From Trichosphaerium sp. ATCC 40318 (lineage: Eukaryota; Discosea; Flabellinia; Trichosidae), in NCBI GenBank assembly GCA_038496445.1, contig JALMLS010000376.1:558001-622000 (forward strand): DNA of 64,000 nt. Reading direction: 5' to 3'. The notes below the pieces were generated by a model. That model ran no database searches and was not told the DNA's origin. It saw only the letters and a list, made by a program, of their open reading frames with translations. The position numbers and the translations under genes were made by a program. This document shows, one piece after another, positions 24,307-35,375 of this stretch (positions within the stretch are counted from its first letter, which is position 1; each line of letters opens with the position of its first letter).

Positions 24307-27300
24307 ATGGCTGCTCGTTCCGCAAAGCCCACGCCTATACCATGGAAAGCGACGATTATGGTCGGAGTCGTCATGTTATGTGATAACATGGTACTAAGTC
24401 TAAAACTGTTGAAATAATGCTAACGTGTTGCAGGCGCTTTACCAGATCATCCCTTACGCACCTTTTCTTGTTAAAAAGTTTCTTGGGGTTTGTTCACAAA
24501 GAGCCTTGTTTAATGCGTAATCCTAACTCTCAATAGATACCCGATACAGAAAAAGGGCGTATTGGCTATTATGCAGGTAAATACATCCGCTTTGAAACTT
24601 CAAGTATTTCTCCTTACTTTTGCTTTAGGTCTTATTACATCCGCTTACGCGTTTGCACAACTTTTGAGCAGGTTAGATCATCATTTGAGATCTTTTCAGA
24701 AACATTATGATTTTGAGCCTTGGAAGTAATTTAAAACTAGTTTTCCCATTGGAAGCCTTTCAGATAGATTTGGTAGACGTGCTGTAATTGTTGGCGGTAT
24801 GATCGGCACGGTACACATGACACAACTAGATCAAACAACATTTCTTTTTTTCTAACCCACGTGACAGACGATAGCGACATTTGCTTTTGGTTTTGCAAAG
24901 TCTTTTTGGTTTGCGCTTCTAACGCGGGCATTTAATGGACTTGTTAATGGCAATGCAGGAGTGGTAAAGACGTATCGTACGAAGAGATTTTAACGCGAAA
25001 AAAACCTTGCCAAAAAAAAAAATTTTCAACGTAATTTAACGCCTCTTAGTTGCTCAATGCACAGATAACACTAATAAAGCGAGAGCATTTGCTGTATTTG
25101 GTATAGCTGGTGGTCTAGGACGAATTAGTACGCTCACTGTGGTGATATTGTTGCTTCACATTTTTTCTGAAATCACAAGTTGGATCAGTTTTGTTTACTC
25201 ACTGACCTCTCCTAGTTGGACCTTTGATCGGTGGTACACTTCAAGAGCCATCAGCGAGTTATCCAAAGGTAAACAAACTAACCTCCAGTTAGAAACAGCA
25301 ATTTTTCTTCAATCTTGCCTTAACCTATCGCCAAGAAAGTTATGGTATACGAAGCACCAGCCTCCGGACATGTGTATACCCTCACCATATGTCATTACGT
25401 GATATGTTAAGGCAGCATTGAAAAAAATTTGCTGTTTCTGAATTGATGTTTTTGCTTGTGATGTTGATTCTTATTTTTCTCTGTCTTAGCTGTTTCCTAA
25501 AGGATCATTCTTTGATACATTTCCATACATGCTCCCTTGTCTTGCATCAATGGTTTTCACAATAACAGGCCTTATTCTTGCTTTCCTATTCGTCAAAGAA
25601 CCTAAACCACGTGTACTTTATTTAATCCACTACGTTTACTATATTAACTCTACTCTTTCTAGACAACGTCTGTGGAGATTGAGATGGAGGAAACTCTTAT
25701 TATTAACGAAGATGATATTGATAATAGCTCCTCAGAAAGTGGTGACGAAGATTCGAATTCAGATGTAGGCGTACCACGTGATGATGTGAAGCCTCCTGGT
25801 TTCTTTAGATCGTTATCAAAGAATTGCACAGCGTTTGATATGAATGTTATCAGTAATAGAACTGTATGGCTTGCTACATCAATGTATGGTTTAATTGCTT
25901 TCCAATCTATCGTTTTTGATGAAGTATTCAGTCTACTCATGTACGTACTTTTTTTGCTTTTTTTTCTCGTGAGAAGTAAGTTGAGTGGTGTTTGTCTTCA
26001 TCTCTCAACTCTTTTGGTTTCCAATGTTTATAACATAAAGGATCAAGGAATCTGAATTGATTTATTATGACTTTGTCCGAAGTGAAAGTATTCTAAAGGC
26101 GATGTGTTTGCACAACTTCATAACAATTTTGTTTGTTTCTTTCAAACTAATGTTCTTTTTTTGTTTAGATTGGGACCTCCGGAACAAGGTGGATTAAACT
26201 TTGATGCTAAGCGTATTGGTATCTGTATTAGCGCTGCTGGCGGTTGTGTTATGGTTTACCAGCTTTGTATATACCCACATATTGTCAAGTACCTTGGACC
26301 ATTAAAATCTATGAGGGTACGACTTCACTTTTTTAATCCTTGCTCTCCCACACGTGATCTTTATTTTTTTTTGATACAAATTAAATTAAATTCGGTCGTA
26401 AAGAAAGTACATTTTGACACAAGACCTTTAATGAGGAGAGTGCAAACACTACTTTTGTTTTTTAACTTTGGTTTTTTGCTTTAGATTGCACAGTTTAGTG
26501 TTGGTATTGTAATGCTCATATTTCCTTTTGTTGGATTGTTGCATAAAAACGTGGTTCTTTCTTGGATTGCAGTTATAGCATTAATGATACGTACGTGTAA
26601 TTGAATTTTTTTGACAGCGATTTGTTGTGAGCATCAGCCTTTTTTTTGAAAAATTTGGCGCGTGGCCTGCTTTTTGATGGGTTGATGCGATGATTATTTT
26701 TAAAACCAATCAAGTTCTCTTACTTCAATCGGTCAGAGCATCTGTCTAATACACAGAAGGTTGTGAGTTCAAGTCTCATAGGGAACATTAAAATTGTTGT
26801 TTTTCTAATTGATTTATTTTATCATACTTTTTTAGGAATAGAACTAACTTGTCTTTTTCAGTACGATATTTATTTGTTATTACTGTATACACATGCACAT
26901 TCGTTCTTATTGCGAACTGTATTGAGGAGACTAAGCTTGGTGCTGTTAATGGTACGCGAGATTTAAAGAAAAATTGTACAAGATTTTTCGCTTACTGAAC
27001 TGTTTTGAAGGTATCGGGCAATCTTTAGCTTCTTTTGCTAGGGGAGTAGGTATGTGACCTTGTCTTGTATTTAAACGTTTAATTTTTATTTCTGATATTA
27101 TGCATACATAAAAATTAGAAAACAATCACGTGATATTATTCCAACAAGATAGTTTAAAGTTTCTTCAAATACCATTTGTCATTATTTACAGGTTTTTTTA
27201 GGACCTACACTGGGTGCTACGTTATTTGCTTGGTCTCAAACGTGGAATATACATATATGGCCACTCGATTTCCATTTTGTTCATGTTATGATTGCAGTAG

Positions 27301-27506
27301 TTGCCTTCATAAACTTTACGAACACTTTTTTTCTTCCAAAAGGGATAGAAAGTACTTTTGTATCTCACAGCTCTGCATCAGACTATTCAGCTGCTCAAAC
27401 GGCATCTCCTCTACAATCTGATGATAACGAGTATCACTCTGATAATATCACACTAGATGGAGAAGATGAAGACGATAGGCTTGTTCCGTTAGAACATATG
27501 TCATGA
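24307..27506 (+). CDS. MFS transporter, ZIF1/DHA1-like
   Basis: Major facilitator superfamily carriers have 12 membrane helices. The start at 24307 gives 'MAARSAKPTPIPWKATIMVG'. Exons include 'ALYQIIPYAPFLVKKF', 'GLITSAYAFAQLLSS', and the signature 'FPIGSLSDRFGRRAVIVGG' (MFS motif A, G-x-L-S-D-R-x-G-R-R). 'ALLTRAFNGLVNGNAGV' matches the conserved 'R...G...G..G' of plant ZINC INDUCED FACILITATOR-like and Zn/nicotianamine or drug:H+ carriers. The central cytosolic loop (25.68-25.80 kb) is acidic and Ser-rich. The second half contains 'EETKLGAVNGIGQSLASFAR' and 'GPTLGATLFAWS', then a Ser/Asp-rich tail ending VPLEHMS. About ten short introns interrupt it, except one near 26.59-26.85 kb that is about 260 nt and carries a tRNA gene. 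Substrate is not predictable from this reading. Confidence 0.82.
26714..26787 (+). tRNA. tRNA-Ile (anticodon AAT) inside an MFS gene intron
   Basis: Seventy-four nucleotides fold as a cloverleaf. The acceptor stem GTTCTCT pairs with AGGGAAC (one G-U). The D-arm has three pairs, with a C-C mismatch at the 10-25 position. The anticodon stem TCTGT/ACAGA encloses loop CTAATAC with anticodon AAT. The variable loop is 5 nt, and the T-arm GTGAG/CTCAT encloses TTCAAGT. The discriminator base is A. It lies in sense orientation within an intron of the transporter gene. A/B-box sequences are present within D- and T-arms. No intron was seen in the tRNA itself. The weak D-stem leaves some chance that it is a tRNA-derived pseudogene. 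Confidence 0.82.
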
Positions 27507-27744
27507 ACTTCCACCTAAAAAAATTACCAACCGTTTTGTTGTTTTTGTGAACAACGCCCATGTAAATAAAACTTTAGATACACTAAATGTTTAAGTTAAT
27601 ACTAGACCCCTTACCAAACTAGACCGCAATCGCGATAAGTCTAAAATTTTTTGTATTGACTTAAAATAGCCGACTAGTGTAGGTGCTTTATTGATGATAT
27701 TACAACTGATGTTAGCAGTAAGTCAAACATGATTAGTTTGTTTT

Positions 27745-28878
27745 TTACAGATTATAATACTTTAGTTCTCCATCTTGACGCCATGATTTAATTTCGCCCT
27801 GTTTACCCTCAACCCACAGAGAATAGATCTTTAGTTGTCCATTTTCATACCATACTTTACTTTCACCATGTTGTTTACCATCAACCCATGTGGATTGGCT
27901 ACGAAGTTTTCCATTTTCATACCATGATTTACGTTCACCATGTTGTTTACCATCAACCCATGTGCCTTGCTCCTCAAGTTGCCCATTTTCAAACCATATT
28001 TTACTTTCACCATGTTGTTTATCATCAACCCACATGCATTGGTCCTTAAGATTTCCATTTTCATACCATCCTTTACTTTCACCATTTTGTTTACCATCAG
28101 CCCACATGGATTGACCCTCAAGTTGTCCATTTTCATGCCAATCTTTACGTTCACCATGCTGTTTACCACCAACCAATGTGCATTGGATCTTTAGTTGTCC
28201 ATTTCTAAACCATGCTTTACGTTCAACATGCTGTTTACCATCAACCAATGTGCATTGGATCTTTAGTTGGCCATTTCTAAACCACAATTTACTTTCACCA
28301 TGCTGTTTACCCTCAACCCATGTGGATTGGCTACGAAGTTTTCCATTTTCATACCATGATTTACGTTCACCATGTTGTTTACCATTAACCAATGTGCATT
28401 GGATCTTTAGTTGTCCATTTCTAAACCATGCTTTACGTTCACCATGCTGTTTACCACCAACCAATGTGCATTGGATCTTTAGTTGGCCATTTCTAAACCA
28501 TGATTTACTTTCACCATGCTGTTTACCATCAACCCACACAGTTTGCCGTTTTAGTTGTCCATTATCGTACCATGACTTACTCTCACCTTGTTTTTTACCA
28601 TTAACCGATATGTGCTGCTCCTTGAGCGATCCATTCAAATACCATTCTTTATACAATCCATTCACTGCATATTGGTGGGAATGTACCTTTCCACTTTTGT
28701 ACCATCTTATCCATATCCCTTTTCTTTCTAACATTTCATCAAAATGTGTATTTGTCGCAGCTCTCTTTGATAGAGTGTGGAACTTTGTGAATGTTTCCAT
28801 ATTGAATGTACAAATATGGGTTTGAAGTTCGCATGGAATATCCAACAAACTCAAACAACAACCCAATTCACTAGACAA
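27745..28878 (-). CDS. F-box-like protein with 14 MORN-like (YwqK-type) repeats
   Basis: This is an intact single-exon frame of 377 codons starting MSSELGCCLSLLDIPCELQT. Residues ~10-60 look like an F-box ('LLDIPCELQTHICTF', 'HTLSKRAATN'). The rest is about 14 tandem units of ~24 residues with consensus W-Y/F-x-N-G-Q-L-K-x-Q-x-x-W-V-x-G-K-Q-H-G-E-x-K. This is the MORN variant seen in bacterial YwqK-type proteins and in many giant-virus proteins. Units are very similar at DNA level (72-nt period), which implies recent duplication or homogenisation. It lies head to head with the F-box/LRR gene at 29.5 kb. The lack of introns contrasts with all neighbours. A likely role is SCF ubiquitin-ligase substrate adaptor, by analogy with F-box plus repeat proteins. 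Viral or host origin cannot be decided here. Confidence 0.8.
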   Translation of the reverse strand: MSSELGCCLSLLDIPCELQTHICTFNMETFTKFHTLSKRAATNTHFDEMLERKGIWIRWYKSGKVHSHQYAVNGLYKEWYLNGSLKEQHISVNGKKQGESKSWYDNGQLKRQTVWVDGKQHGESKSWFRNGQLKIQCTLVGGKQHGERKAWFRNGQLKIQCTLVNGKQHGERKSWYENGKLRSQSTWVEGKQHGESKLWFRNGQLKIQCTLVDGKQHVERKAWFRNGQLKIQCTLVGGKQHGERKDWHENGQLEGQSMWADGKQNGESKGWYENGNLKDQCMWVDDKQHGESKIWFENGQLEEQGTWVDGKQHGERKSWYENGKLRSQSTWVDGKQHGESKVWYENGQLKIYSLWVEGKQGEIKSWRQDGELKYYNL

Positions 28879-29543
28879 TTTTTTTTTACATGGACGTGAC
28901 TTAAAAAATCGTAAGTGGTAGAAAATTAATAGGTAACTCGTTCAGTAATCGCATACAGCAAAAATCAATCATAAAAAAAAAACTACAACGTCTGTGTGCT
29001 TGTTATCAAAAGCATAGCCTCAAAAACAAAACAAATCATTGTATTATGCTGTTAAATTTGTTATTCACGTTACATATCTCAGCCGCAGTAGCTGTAGCTT
29101 ATTTACATCGTGTTTTACGTACCATATTGAATAAAGGCTTCTAATCGTATGTAAAATGTCTTCGTTATGGTTTAGCGCTACCTGTGTGACTTGTTGTCTT
29201 CAAAGAACAGTATTCGCGGTTTTACTAGGAACTGACTTTTTTGTACCGGCTTAGCCGGGACCGAACCACGATGGCTCCACTTGAAAGTTGAAATAATACG
29301 ATTTCAACGGGTAGTTGATATTTACAGATTAGTCAAAATGAACCCATTAGTAAATCTTGAAAAATAGTTTTCGCAAACGATGAGTATCTAGCATTCGACA
29401 ATATTCTGTAAATTGCTTCTATTTTAAATCACGTGATTGTTGTGGCGGCCAATGAGTCAACCAGGGTAAACTTAGGAAGCGTCAAGATTATTCAGCACAT
29501 CGCGAGATTGTGCGTGCAGTACGGAATACAGAATAAGGTTAAA
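28879..29543. other. divergent promoter region of the F-box/MORN and F-box/LRR genes
   Basis: Non-coding by eye. The right 120 nt (from about 29420) are near-identical to the sequence upstream of the inverted LRR copy, including TCACGTGA at 29430-29435. The rest is not shared with the second copy. Confidence 0.45.
29430..29435. promoter_or_regulatory. CACGTG palindrome upstream of the F-box/LRR gene
   Basis: ATCACGTGATT lies 109 nt before the ATG and is conserved at the same place in the inverted copy (40573-40578). Conservation within a duplicated flank does not by itself show function. Confidence 0.4.
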
Positions 29544-30972
29544 ATGGAGTCTAGCAGTAACTCAAGTCGAAGGTATCGTCTAATACTCTATTTCACAGTT
29601 TTTAACCATCACGCCGTTCTAAAAGTCTTCTACTAGTGCCGAAACGAGTCTTTTGGACATACCAACAGAGATTTTAGTTCTTATTTTCCTTTTTACGACA
29701 AAAGCTCGATTTGCAGTTTGTCAAACTTGTCGTTGCTTTGCATCTATTATTCACGATATTATTGGCTACACACAAGTAATAATTAGACACATTAAAGGAG
29801 CGAAAAAATTCATATCATACAAAGGGTGTTTGAAACACACAAGGATTGACTTGGCTAGTTGCTTTCCTGCAAAGTTTGTAGCGAAGTTTGCTGGAGTTCA
29901 TACCATTAATCTTTATTGTAAGAGTGTAAAAAATCACGCAATTAAAGCACTTGCTGGAGTTCATACAATTAATCTTAGTGACTGTTGGAGCATTAAAGAT
30001 AAAGGTATTAAAGCGCTTGCTGGGGTTCATACCATTGATCTTCAAGAATGTGACAACATTACAGCTGAAGGTGTTAAAGCACTTGCTGGAGTTCATACCA
30101 TTGATCTTAGTCACTGTGAGAAGATAACAGATGAAGGTATTAAAGCACTCAAAGGAGTTCATACCATTTATCTTAGTCACTGTGAGAAGATAACAGATGA
30201 AGGTATTAAAGCACTCGCTGGAGTTCATGAAATTGATCTTACTGGATGCAACAAGATAACAGATGAAGGGATTAAAGCGCTAGCTGGAGTTCATACCATC
30301 GATCTTAGTTACTGTGAGAATATAACAGATGCAGGTATTAAAGCACTCAAAGGAGTTCATACCATTGTTCTTAGTTACTGTGGCAATATAACAGATGAAG
30401 GGGTTATAGCGCTAGCTGGAGTTCATACAATTGATCTCAGTTACTGTGAGAAGATAGCAGATGAAGGCATTAAAGCACTCAAAGGAGTTCACACAATTAA
30501 TCTTAAATATAGTTTTAAGATTTCTTATTTGGGTGTTAAAGCACTTGCTGGAGTTCATACCATTAATCTTAATTCCTGTGACAATATAACAGATGAAGGG
30601 GTTATAGCGCTAGCTGGAGTTCATACAATTGATCTCAGTTACTGTGAGAAGATAACAGATGAAGGGATTAAAGCACTCAAAGGAGTTCATACCATTGATC
30701 TCAGTTACTGTGAGAATATAACAGATGAAGGCATTAAAGCACTCAAAGGAGTTTATGATATTGATCTTACTGAATGCGACAATATAACAGATGAAGGGGT
30801 TATAGCGCTAGCTGGAGTTCATACAATTGATCTCAGTTACTGTGAGAAGATAACAGATGAAGGGATTAAAGCACTCAAAGGAGTTTATGATATTGATCTT
30901 ACTGAATGCAACAATATAACAGATGAAGGTATTACAGCACTCAAAGGAGCACATGAAATTACATTTGGTTAA
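29544..30972 (+). CDS. F-box/LRR protein with 16 AMN1/FBXL-like repeats (left copy)
   Basis: The apparent long frame has no in-frame ATG. The start is in a 29-nt first exon (29544-29572, MESSSNSSR), followed by a 64-nt GTATCG..CTACTAG intron and exon 2 from 29637, which restores 'SAETSLLDIPTEILVLIFLF'. The identical structure is kept in the inverted copy. Residues ~15-55 form an F-box (DIPTEILVLIFLFTTKARFA, CQTCRCFASI). Then come sixteen 22-residue leucine-rich repeats of type A-L-A/K-G-V-H-T-I-x-L-x-x-C-x-x-I-T-D-E-G-I-K, and the cap ALKGAHEITFG. Cysteine-containing LRRs of this type are typical of FBXL substrate adaptors and of LRR proteins in amoebae and giant viruses. The 66-nt units are highly alike. 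It probably binds Skp1 through the F-box and targets through the LRR arc; this is inference. Confidence 0.85.
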
Positions 30973-31729
30973 GATAACAGACAAAAAGGGATCACTTGCT
31001 GAAGTTTGTAGTTATTAGTATCAGTAAAAATTGTTGTTATCCTTTATTGTAAAGATAGATTATTAATAACAAGATTTTATTCTTTAACTCCACCGGACAA
31101 CAATTACCTCCAAGAGAGAACATTATTAGTGCCAGGTCCAAAACAGGGTTGAGCTACATTGTTCTTGGGTACAACAGATTCGCTTCTATAGCTGGTGTTT
31201 TGAACGCTGTTACTACTGAGAACAGTAAACACTGTTGCTATTTGCCTTGTTTGAAATCATCTTCGCTAGCGACAATGGTTCTTATTGTTGTTCCCTTGAA
31301 ATAACAAGCGTTAGATGCTTACATGTAGCAAGTTTTTAGGCAAAATTAAGTCGCTAAAAGTTGGAAAAAAAGAGGATTGATTTTAATACATCAATGTACC
31401 TGCTATGTTGTTGGAGTCTAAATTGAAAATGAAACTTTCTTGCAGTTTTTGTAAGTGACCATCAATGAAAACTTGTTGTCTGTACATGTTTTCTCTAAGT
31501 CACTACACATTTTTTTTATGACATTTTCGTTGCAACTTAACTGTACTTGCTTACAGCAACACAAAACGAACAAATCTTCTCTAACCACGCGTCTCCGATA
31601 CTTCAATTGTACGTATTCAGGCTCAAGAGCTTTTTAAAGTGCAATGTCGTTTCTATTCTCTAAACCATCTCCAAAACGACTTTTTAACCGTCCGTTGTAC
31701 CACTAAACGCCAACTAAACTTATTTTTAG
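30973..31729. other. intergenic, with duplication edge
   Basis: The first ~80 nt still match the inverted copy. The rest has no recognised gene. A T-rich tract ending in TTTTTAG directly before the ATG at 31730 suggests a 5'-UTR intron of the next gene. Confidence 0.4.
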
Positions 31730-32263
31730 ATGAGTGCAACAACACCACGTCTAGATGCGTTGATTGTAGAATTACGAGAGCTTCACACAAGCATTGGGTT
31801 CAGCGACGAGGAAATAATCAGTATGATGAAGCTACATGATGATGTAGGTAAAATTGACAATGAACGTACTTCTTTCCAAAACTTGGGAGCAGTTGTGATG
31901 AGTGCTTTTACAATATTTTCTCTTTTTGATGAGAATAATGTCCCAGAAAGCGTCTACAGCAAGTGGATCTCTAAAAAGCTTAAAGAGTACTCTGAGTTCG
32001 AGGTAAGCCAAGATGTGAAGGATATATGCGCTGCAGAGGGAGCTAAGATGGTAGCTATTGTATCAATGGGTGGTGTTTCTGAAGATGAACTATTTAAAGA
32101 AGTTGGTTTTATGAGCAAGATGTATTGTATTTGTAAGCCACATGGTATTGGTTTAGAAGTGTTATTGAAGATTGCTTCTTATTATAAAGAGTTTGATGCC
32201 GAGGTTGATAGTTTTGGTGGTGATCATGCAGTGTACATGATGAGACTTGTAGGAAATCAATAA
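31730..32263 (+). CDS. helical protein of unknown function, 177 aa
   Basis: A single-exon frame starts MSATTPRLDALIVELRELHT directly after a splice-acceptor-like TTTTTAG, so a 5'-UTR intron or an upstream exon is likely. The sequence is amphipathic and helix-rich, with 'DDVGKIDNERTSFQNLG', 'FSLFDENNVPESVYSKWI' and 'HGIGLEVLLKIASYYKEF'. No signal peptide, membrane segment or catalytic motif was seen, and no family was recognised. It lies inside the spacer between the inverted F-box/LRR copies and points away from the left copy. Length, codon pattern and lack of internal stops support a real gene. Confidence 0.6.
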   Translation: MSATTPRLDALIVELRELHTSIGFSDEEIISMMKLHDDVGKIDNERTSFQNLGAVVMSAFTIFSLFDENNVPESVYSKWISKKLKEYSEFEVSQDVKDICAAEGAKMVAIVSMGGVSEDELFKEVGFMSKMYCICKPHGIGLEVLLKIASYYKEFDAEVDSFGGDHAVYMMRLVGNQ

Positions 32264-32473
32264 AATAAAACCCTAGAAATACCTTCCGAAATTCGTTGTC
32301 GTTTCACTAGTCACTCGGCTGTGTGATTTCGTGTTTTACTTGTACTGGAGGTCTATTTACGGAATATGAGGATTATATAAGTGTCTTACGCTCATAGCTG
32401 GTGAACTCTTTGTCGATTTTGAAACTGGGGCATTTTAGTTTTCAAAAAAAATTTTACACTTTTCGTTTTTTAT

Positions 32474-34989
32474 TTACATGGAGGTTTTTATATTTTTTAT
32501 GACTGGTGCGCCTCTTGACTCTTTAACAGCAGTTCTAAAATATTCAATATCAGTAAGATACCCACACTGACAAACAACGAAAAAACCATCAAATTACTCG
32601 GTTCTTTTTTGAATTGAAACAAATCTTGTACTGTACCTAAAACTTGGCAGATGTATTTTAGCACTTGGGCTTCGCCTTGTACGTGTTGATACACGTTCGC
32701 GCACTTTAGGGCTATGATGCTCTAGTACCACATCACAGCTCTTGGCGTTATGTGGCTCAATACTGTCTTCATCTTCTGAGTCACTCCTAAAATATGTTAA
32801 AAACTGTCCGACGGAAGCAGTGATAACAATAATGATGCGAAAAAGAAGTGTGGTTTAATAAAATTGTAAGTATTGACGCAAAAATAAAGGACGAACAGAA
32901 AGATGATGAATTAAGCAGACTCTGATTTTTTTAGTCACGTGCTTCAAAACGTGACGCAAAATGTTTACATTACTGTTCGTAGAAATAGAAAAATAATATT
33001 AATAAATAGGAGTGCGTACAATTCAAATAATACATCTGATGGAGGAACCTCAAAAGTACCAAGATCCGGATCACCTACACAATTTGTTAGCAATAAGAAT
33101 AAAAAATGAATACCAAATGTCAATGTTTAACATTGAATTATAATTCATGTTCTTGGTCATACGTACTTTCACTTCTTGTTCCTCTCCACGGCAACGCTCT
33201 AGTATCCACCTCTGTTTTAAGTTCACCAGTCTCGATTCTATCATATTGATCTGAGTTCAAAAGCGCAGACATGTCAAAAGCAGAATCAGCTGATTTTGAT
33301 CTACACAACGCTGTTGTTCGCTTCCTTAATCCCATTTTTACCAATTGAAGTGCTTTTTCGACCTTAGGATCAGTACTAGATAAGCTAGATTCACTCAAAT
33401 TGGACAATCTTCTAACTCTATGAGTTGATGTTTCTACTCGCTTTTCTGGTGGTGCTGAATCTCTGTACTCATTCCTTTTCTCACATCTTAAAGCTTCTCC
33501 TAAGGCAAGTCCAAGAAGTCCTATGGGCTTTGATACATCGAGGGGTTGGTGTGTCATGGCGGAAGAAAATATACAGTCTTTAACATTAAGTTTATCTTTA
33601 TCAGATTGCCAAGCATTATATCGTTTAAGTAAAGGTTCGATAACATCGTTTAGTGTTTGATGGATATCACATTTCATAGATGTATGCGTATTAGGGAGTA
33701 CAAATCTCAAATAAAACCGTTTATCCTCTAACAAACAAGTTAGAAAAAGTCATACAAAAAAAAAAAGACTTGTTCAATTCAATAGGATTTTTCTAAAACA
33801 GAAATAACGGTACCTGCTCGTGATTTTGGTGTGTGACATGTTATGGTATCTCCAGGAGATAGATTAAGGTTCGATATAGGTAAATCAACATCAAGGACTA
33901 CACCCTTTGCATTTGTGACATTGTAGTCGTTGATTTTGAATGTAGTATTTTTAACTTTTTCAAGAACACGTGATATCCCTGTGCGCAGATCTTCTGTCAA
34001 TGAAAACTTTTCAGCACGTGTTTGTAAAGGTAATGCGATCCTAAGAATGATACCGTCTACATAGGAATTAGAAAAAAAACCGCACGTCTACAACTGTAAG
34101 GCGTTTGCATCTGCTCACCTGTAGGTAATGTTTTTATTTCTGTTGGAGCCTTCCATTGATCATACCGAGATACATCTTTCCATGGAGTATTACCTCCTTT
34201 AAATACCCAATCTTTGTACACAGCGCAAGTGATTAATTCTATTGAGGTGGCATAAATAATATAATAAAGTCAAGAACAAAGTAACTACGCCGAGAGATAA
34301 ATTATCTGAAAGTATGCGCAAAAAGTCGAGATTAGGATTGAACAAAAAAAAAAAAAGTGCATTATTGGCGTGTGGGTAATGGGCTGAAAAACTCCTTGAC
34401 GCCGAACCATCAACTGCAGAATGGTAGATAAGCGTGAACGCACTTTGTTTTCTTAATTCATCGAGAAGAATTATAGCGTCATCGGAGGGTAACCCATACT
34501 CCTTAGAAACTTCGTATATAGCCTCGGACGCTATCGAATAAATTAATAAGTATATAAAACTTTTTTACAGCAACCACTGCACCTCCACGTGCGCAATAAA
34601 AAAAAATAGATTTACGCCTACCTATAAACACACCATGATATTGCTTGTCGAGGAAGGTTATATTTGATTGTAAAGTTACTTTGTTCTGTATTATACCGAG
34701 TAATGCTACTGCGTCGTATAGAGAGTTTAAAATCTGTTGTTTTTTTAATGTTATTAGATTAAAATAAATTCAATTATTAGAGACAGCTTTAATTGGGCCT
34801 ACATACCTCCTTTGCGTTTGAGGTATTTTCGGGTTTAACTGGTTGAGGGTTTAATCGTGCTTTACCTATAACTGTTGCCATGTGAAGTGGTAAGCACATA
34901 ATTTTGAACAGAAATTACATAATTTTTTCAAGTGTATCGTACCTTTTTTTTTTTCCTGAATAGTCATAGAAACTTGGTCGCTTCATACC
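32474..34989 (-). CDS. DEP domain protein with two ubiquitin-like/RBD-like domains
   Basis: Exons in order: MKRPSFYDYSGKK (34989); 'GKARLNPQPVKPENTSN'; a DEP-like region spanning 'ILNSLYDAVALLGIIQN', 'FLDKQYHGVFIASEAIYEVS' and 'AIILLDELRKQSAFTLIYHS'; 'VYKDWVFKGG'; then two related segments that start 'LRIALPLQTRAEKFSLTEDL' (about 34.05 kb) and 'LRFVLPNTHTSMKCDIHQTL' (about 33.71 kb). Each has a beta-grasp (ubiquitin/Ras-binding) pattern. A Ser-rich region with 'RRLSNLSESSLSS' and an acidic segment 'RSDSEDEDSIEPHN' follow. Splicing GAAA|GTACGT to GTGATCC.. extends the gene past the stop at 33138 to 32474. DEP domains bind membranes or G-protein partners, so a signalling scaffold is plausible. 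Both domain calls rest on pattern only. Confidence 0.55.
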
Positions 34990-35375
34990 TAGAGAAATAC
35001 AAGCGCGGTACTTCGTTAAAGAATAAAGCCTTTTAATGGAACGAACTGTCAGGATGTAAGAGCGTATGTGTTGTATCAAACGATTGAAGATGTGCTTTAC
35101 ACATGTACTTTCACATTAAATCTACTTAATGGTACAATGCTGGTACAGTTTCTCCAACGATATTGACAGCTGGCACGAAAGGACGTGTCGCCAAAGCTAG
35201 AAAAAGTGTAATGCCATTAAAACGGTTATTTGAAGTTTGGTCATTTGCACAAACGCGCAATGACTAACCCACTCGTTTTTTGCGTTCGCCAATGCATCAA
35301 TGAAATGTCTTCAGACTGTGGAGCAATTTCGGTTTTAATTTCACGTAAAGTCTGAAGCATAAACAATAAATAACA
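34990..35375. other. divergent intergenic region
   Basis: The region is between the DEP-like gene (-) and the vWA gene (+). No frame or RNA gene was recognised. It probably holds both promoters. Confidence 0.4.

Larger units (their letters stand above)
29420..31050 (+). repeat. inverted duplication, left copy (LRR gene with flanks)
   Basis: The stretch is strongly similar to the reverse complement of about 38999-40590: upstream flank with TCACGTGA, first exon, 64-nt intron, F-box region, repeat ends, and about 80 nt after the stop up to 'GTTGTTATCCTTT'. Similarity is lost on both sides. The middle of the repeat array differs. Confidence 0.8.

Noticed and set aside
27831-28825. Long antisense and alternate-frame ORFs across the MORN gene
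   Set aside because: They are by-products of the 72-nt repeat, which keeps several frames open. Only the frame with an F-box and MORN consensus makes sense.
29245-29275. tRNA-like sequence (CGTGGTTCGGTCC on the minus strand)
   Set aside because: It only forms a CCGGC/GCCGG hairpin; no acceptor, D or anticodon arm can be drawn.
29815-30228. 137-codon antisense ORF in the LRR gene
   Set aside because: It arises from 66-nt repeats read on the other strand and encodes no recognisable domain.
29880-30970. CRISPR-like or satellite direct repeats
   Set aside because: The 66-nt and 72-nt periods are in-frame protein repeats with no spacer structure.
33138-33170. Stop at 33138 as the end of the DEP-like gene
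   Set aside because: A GTACGT donor just upstream and in-frame acidic exons downstream give a better model ending at 32474.
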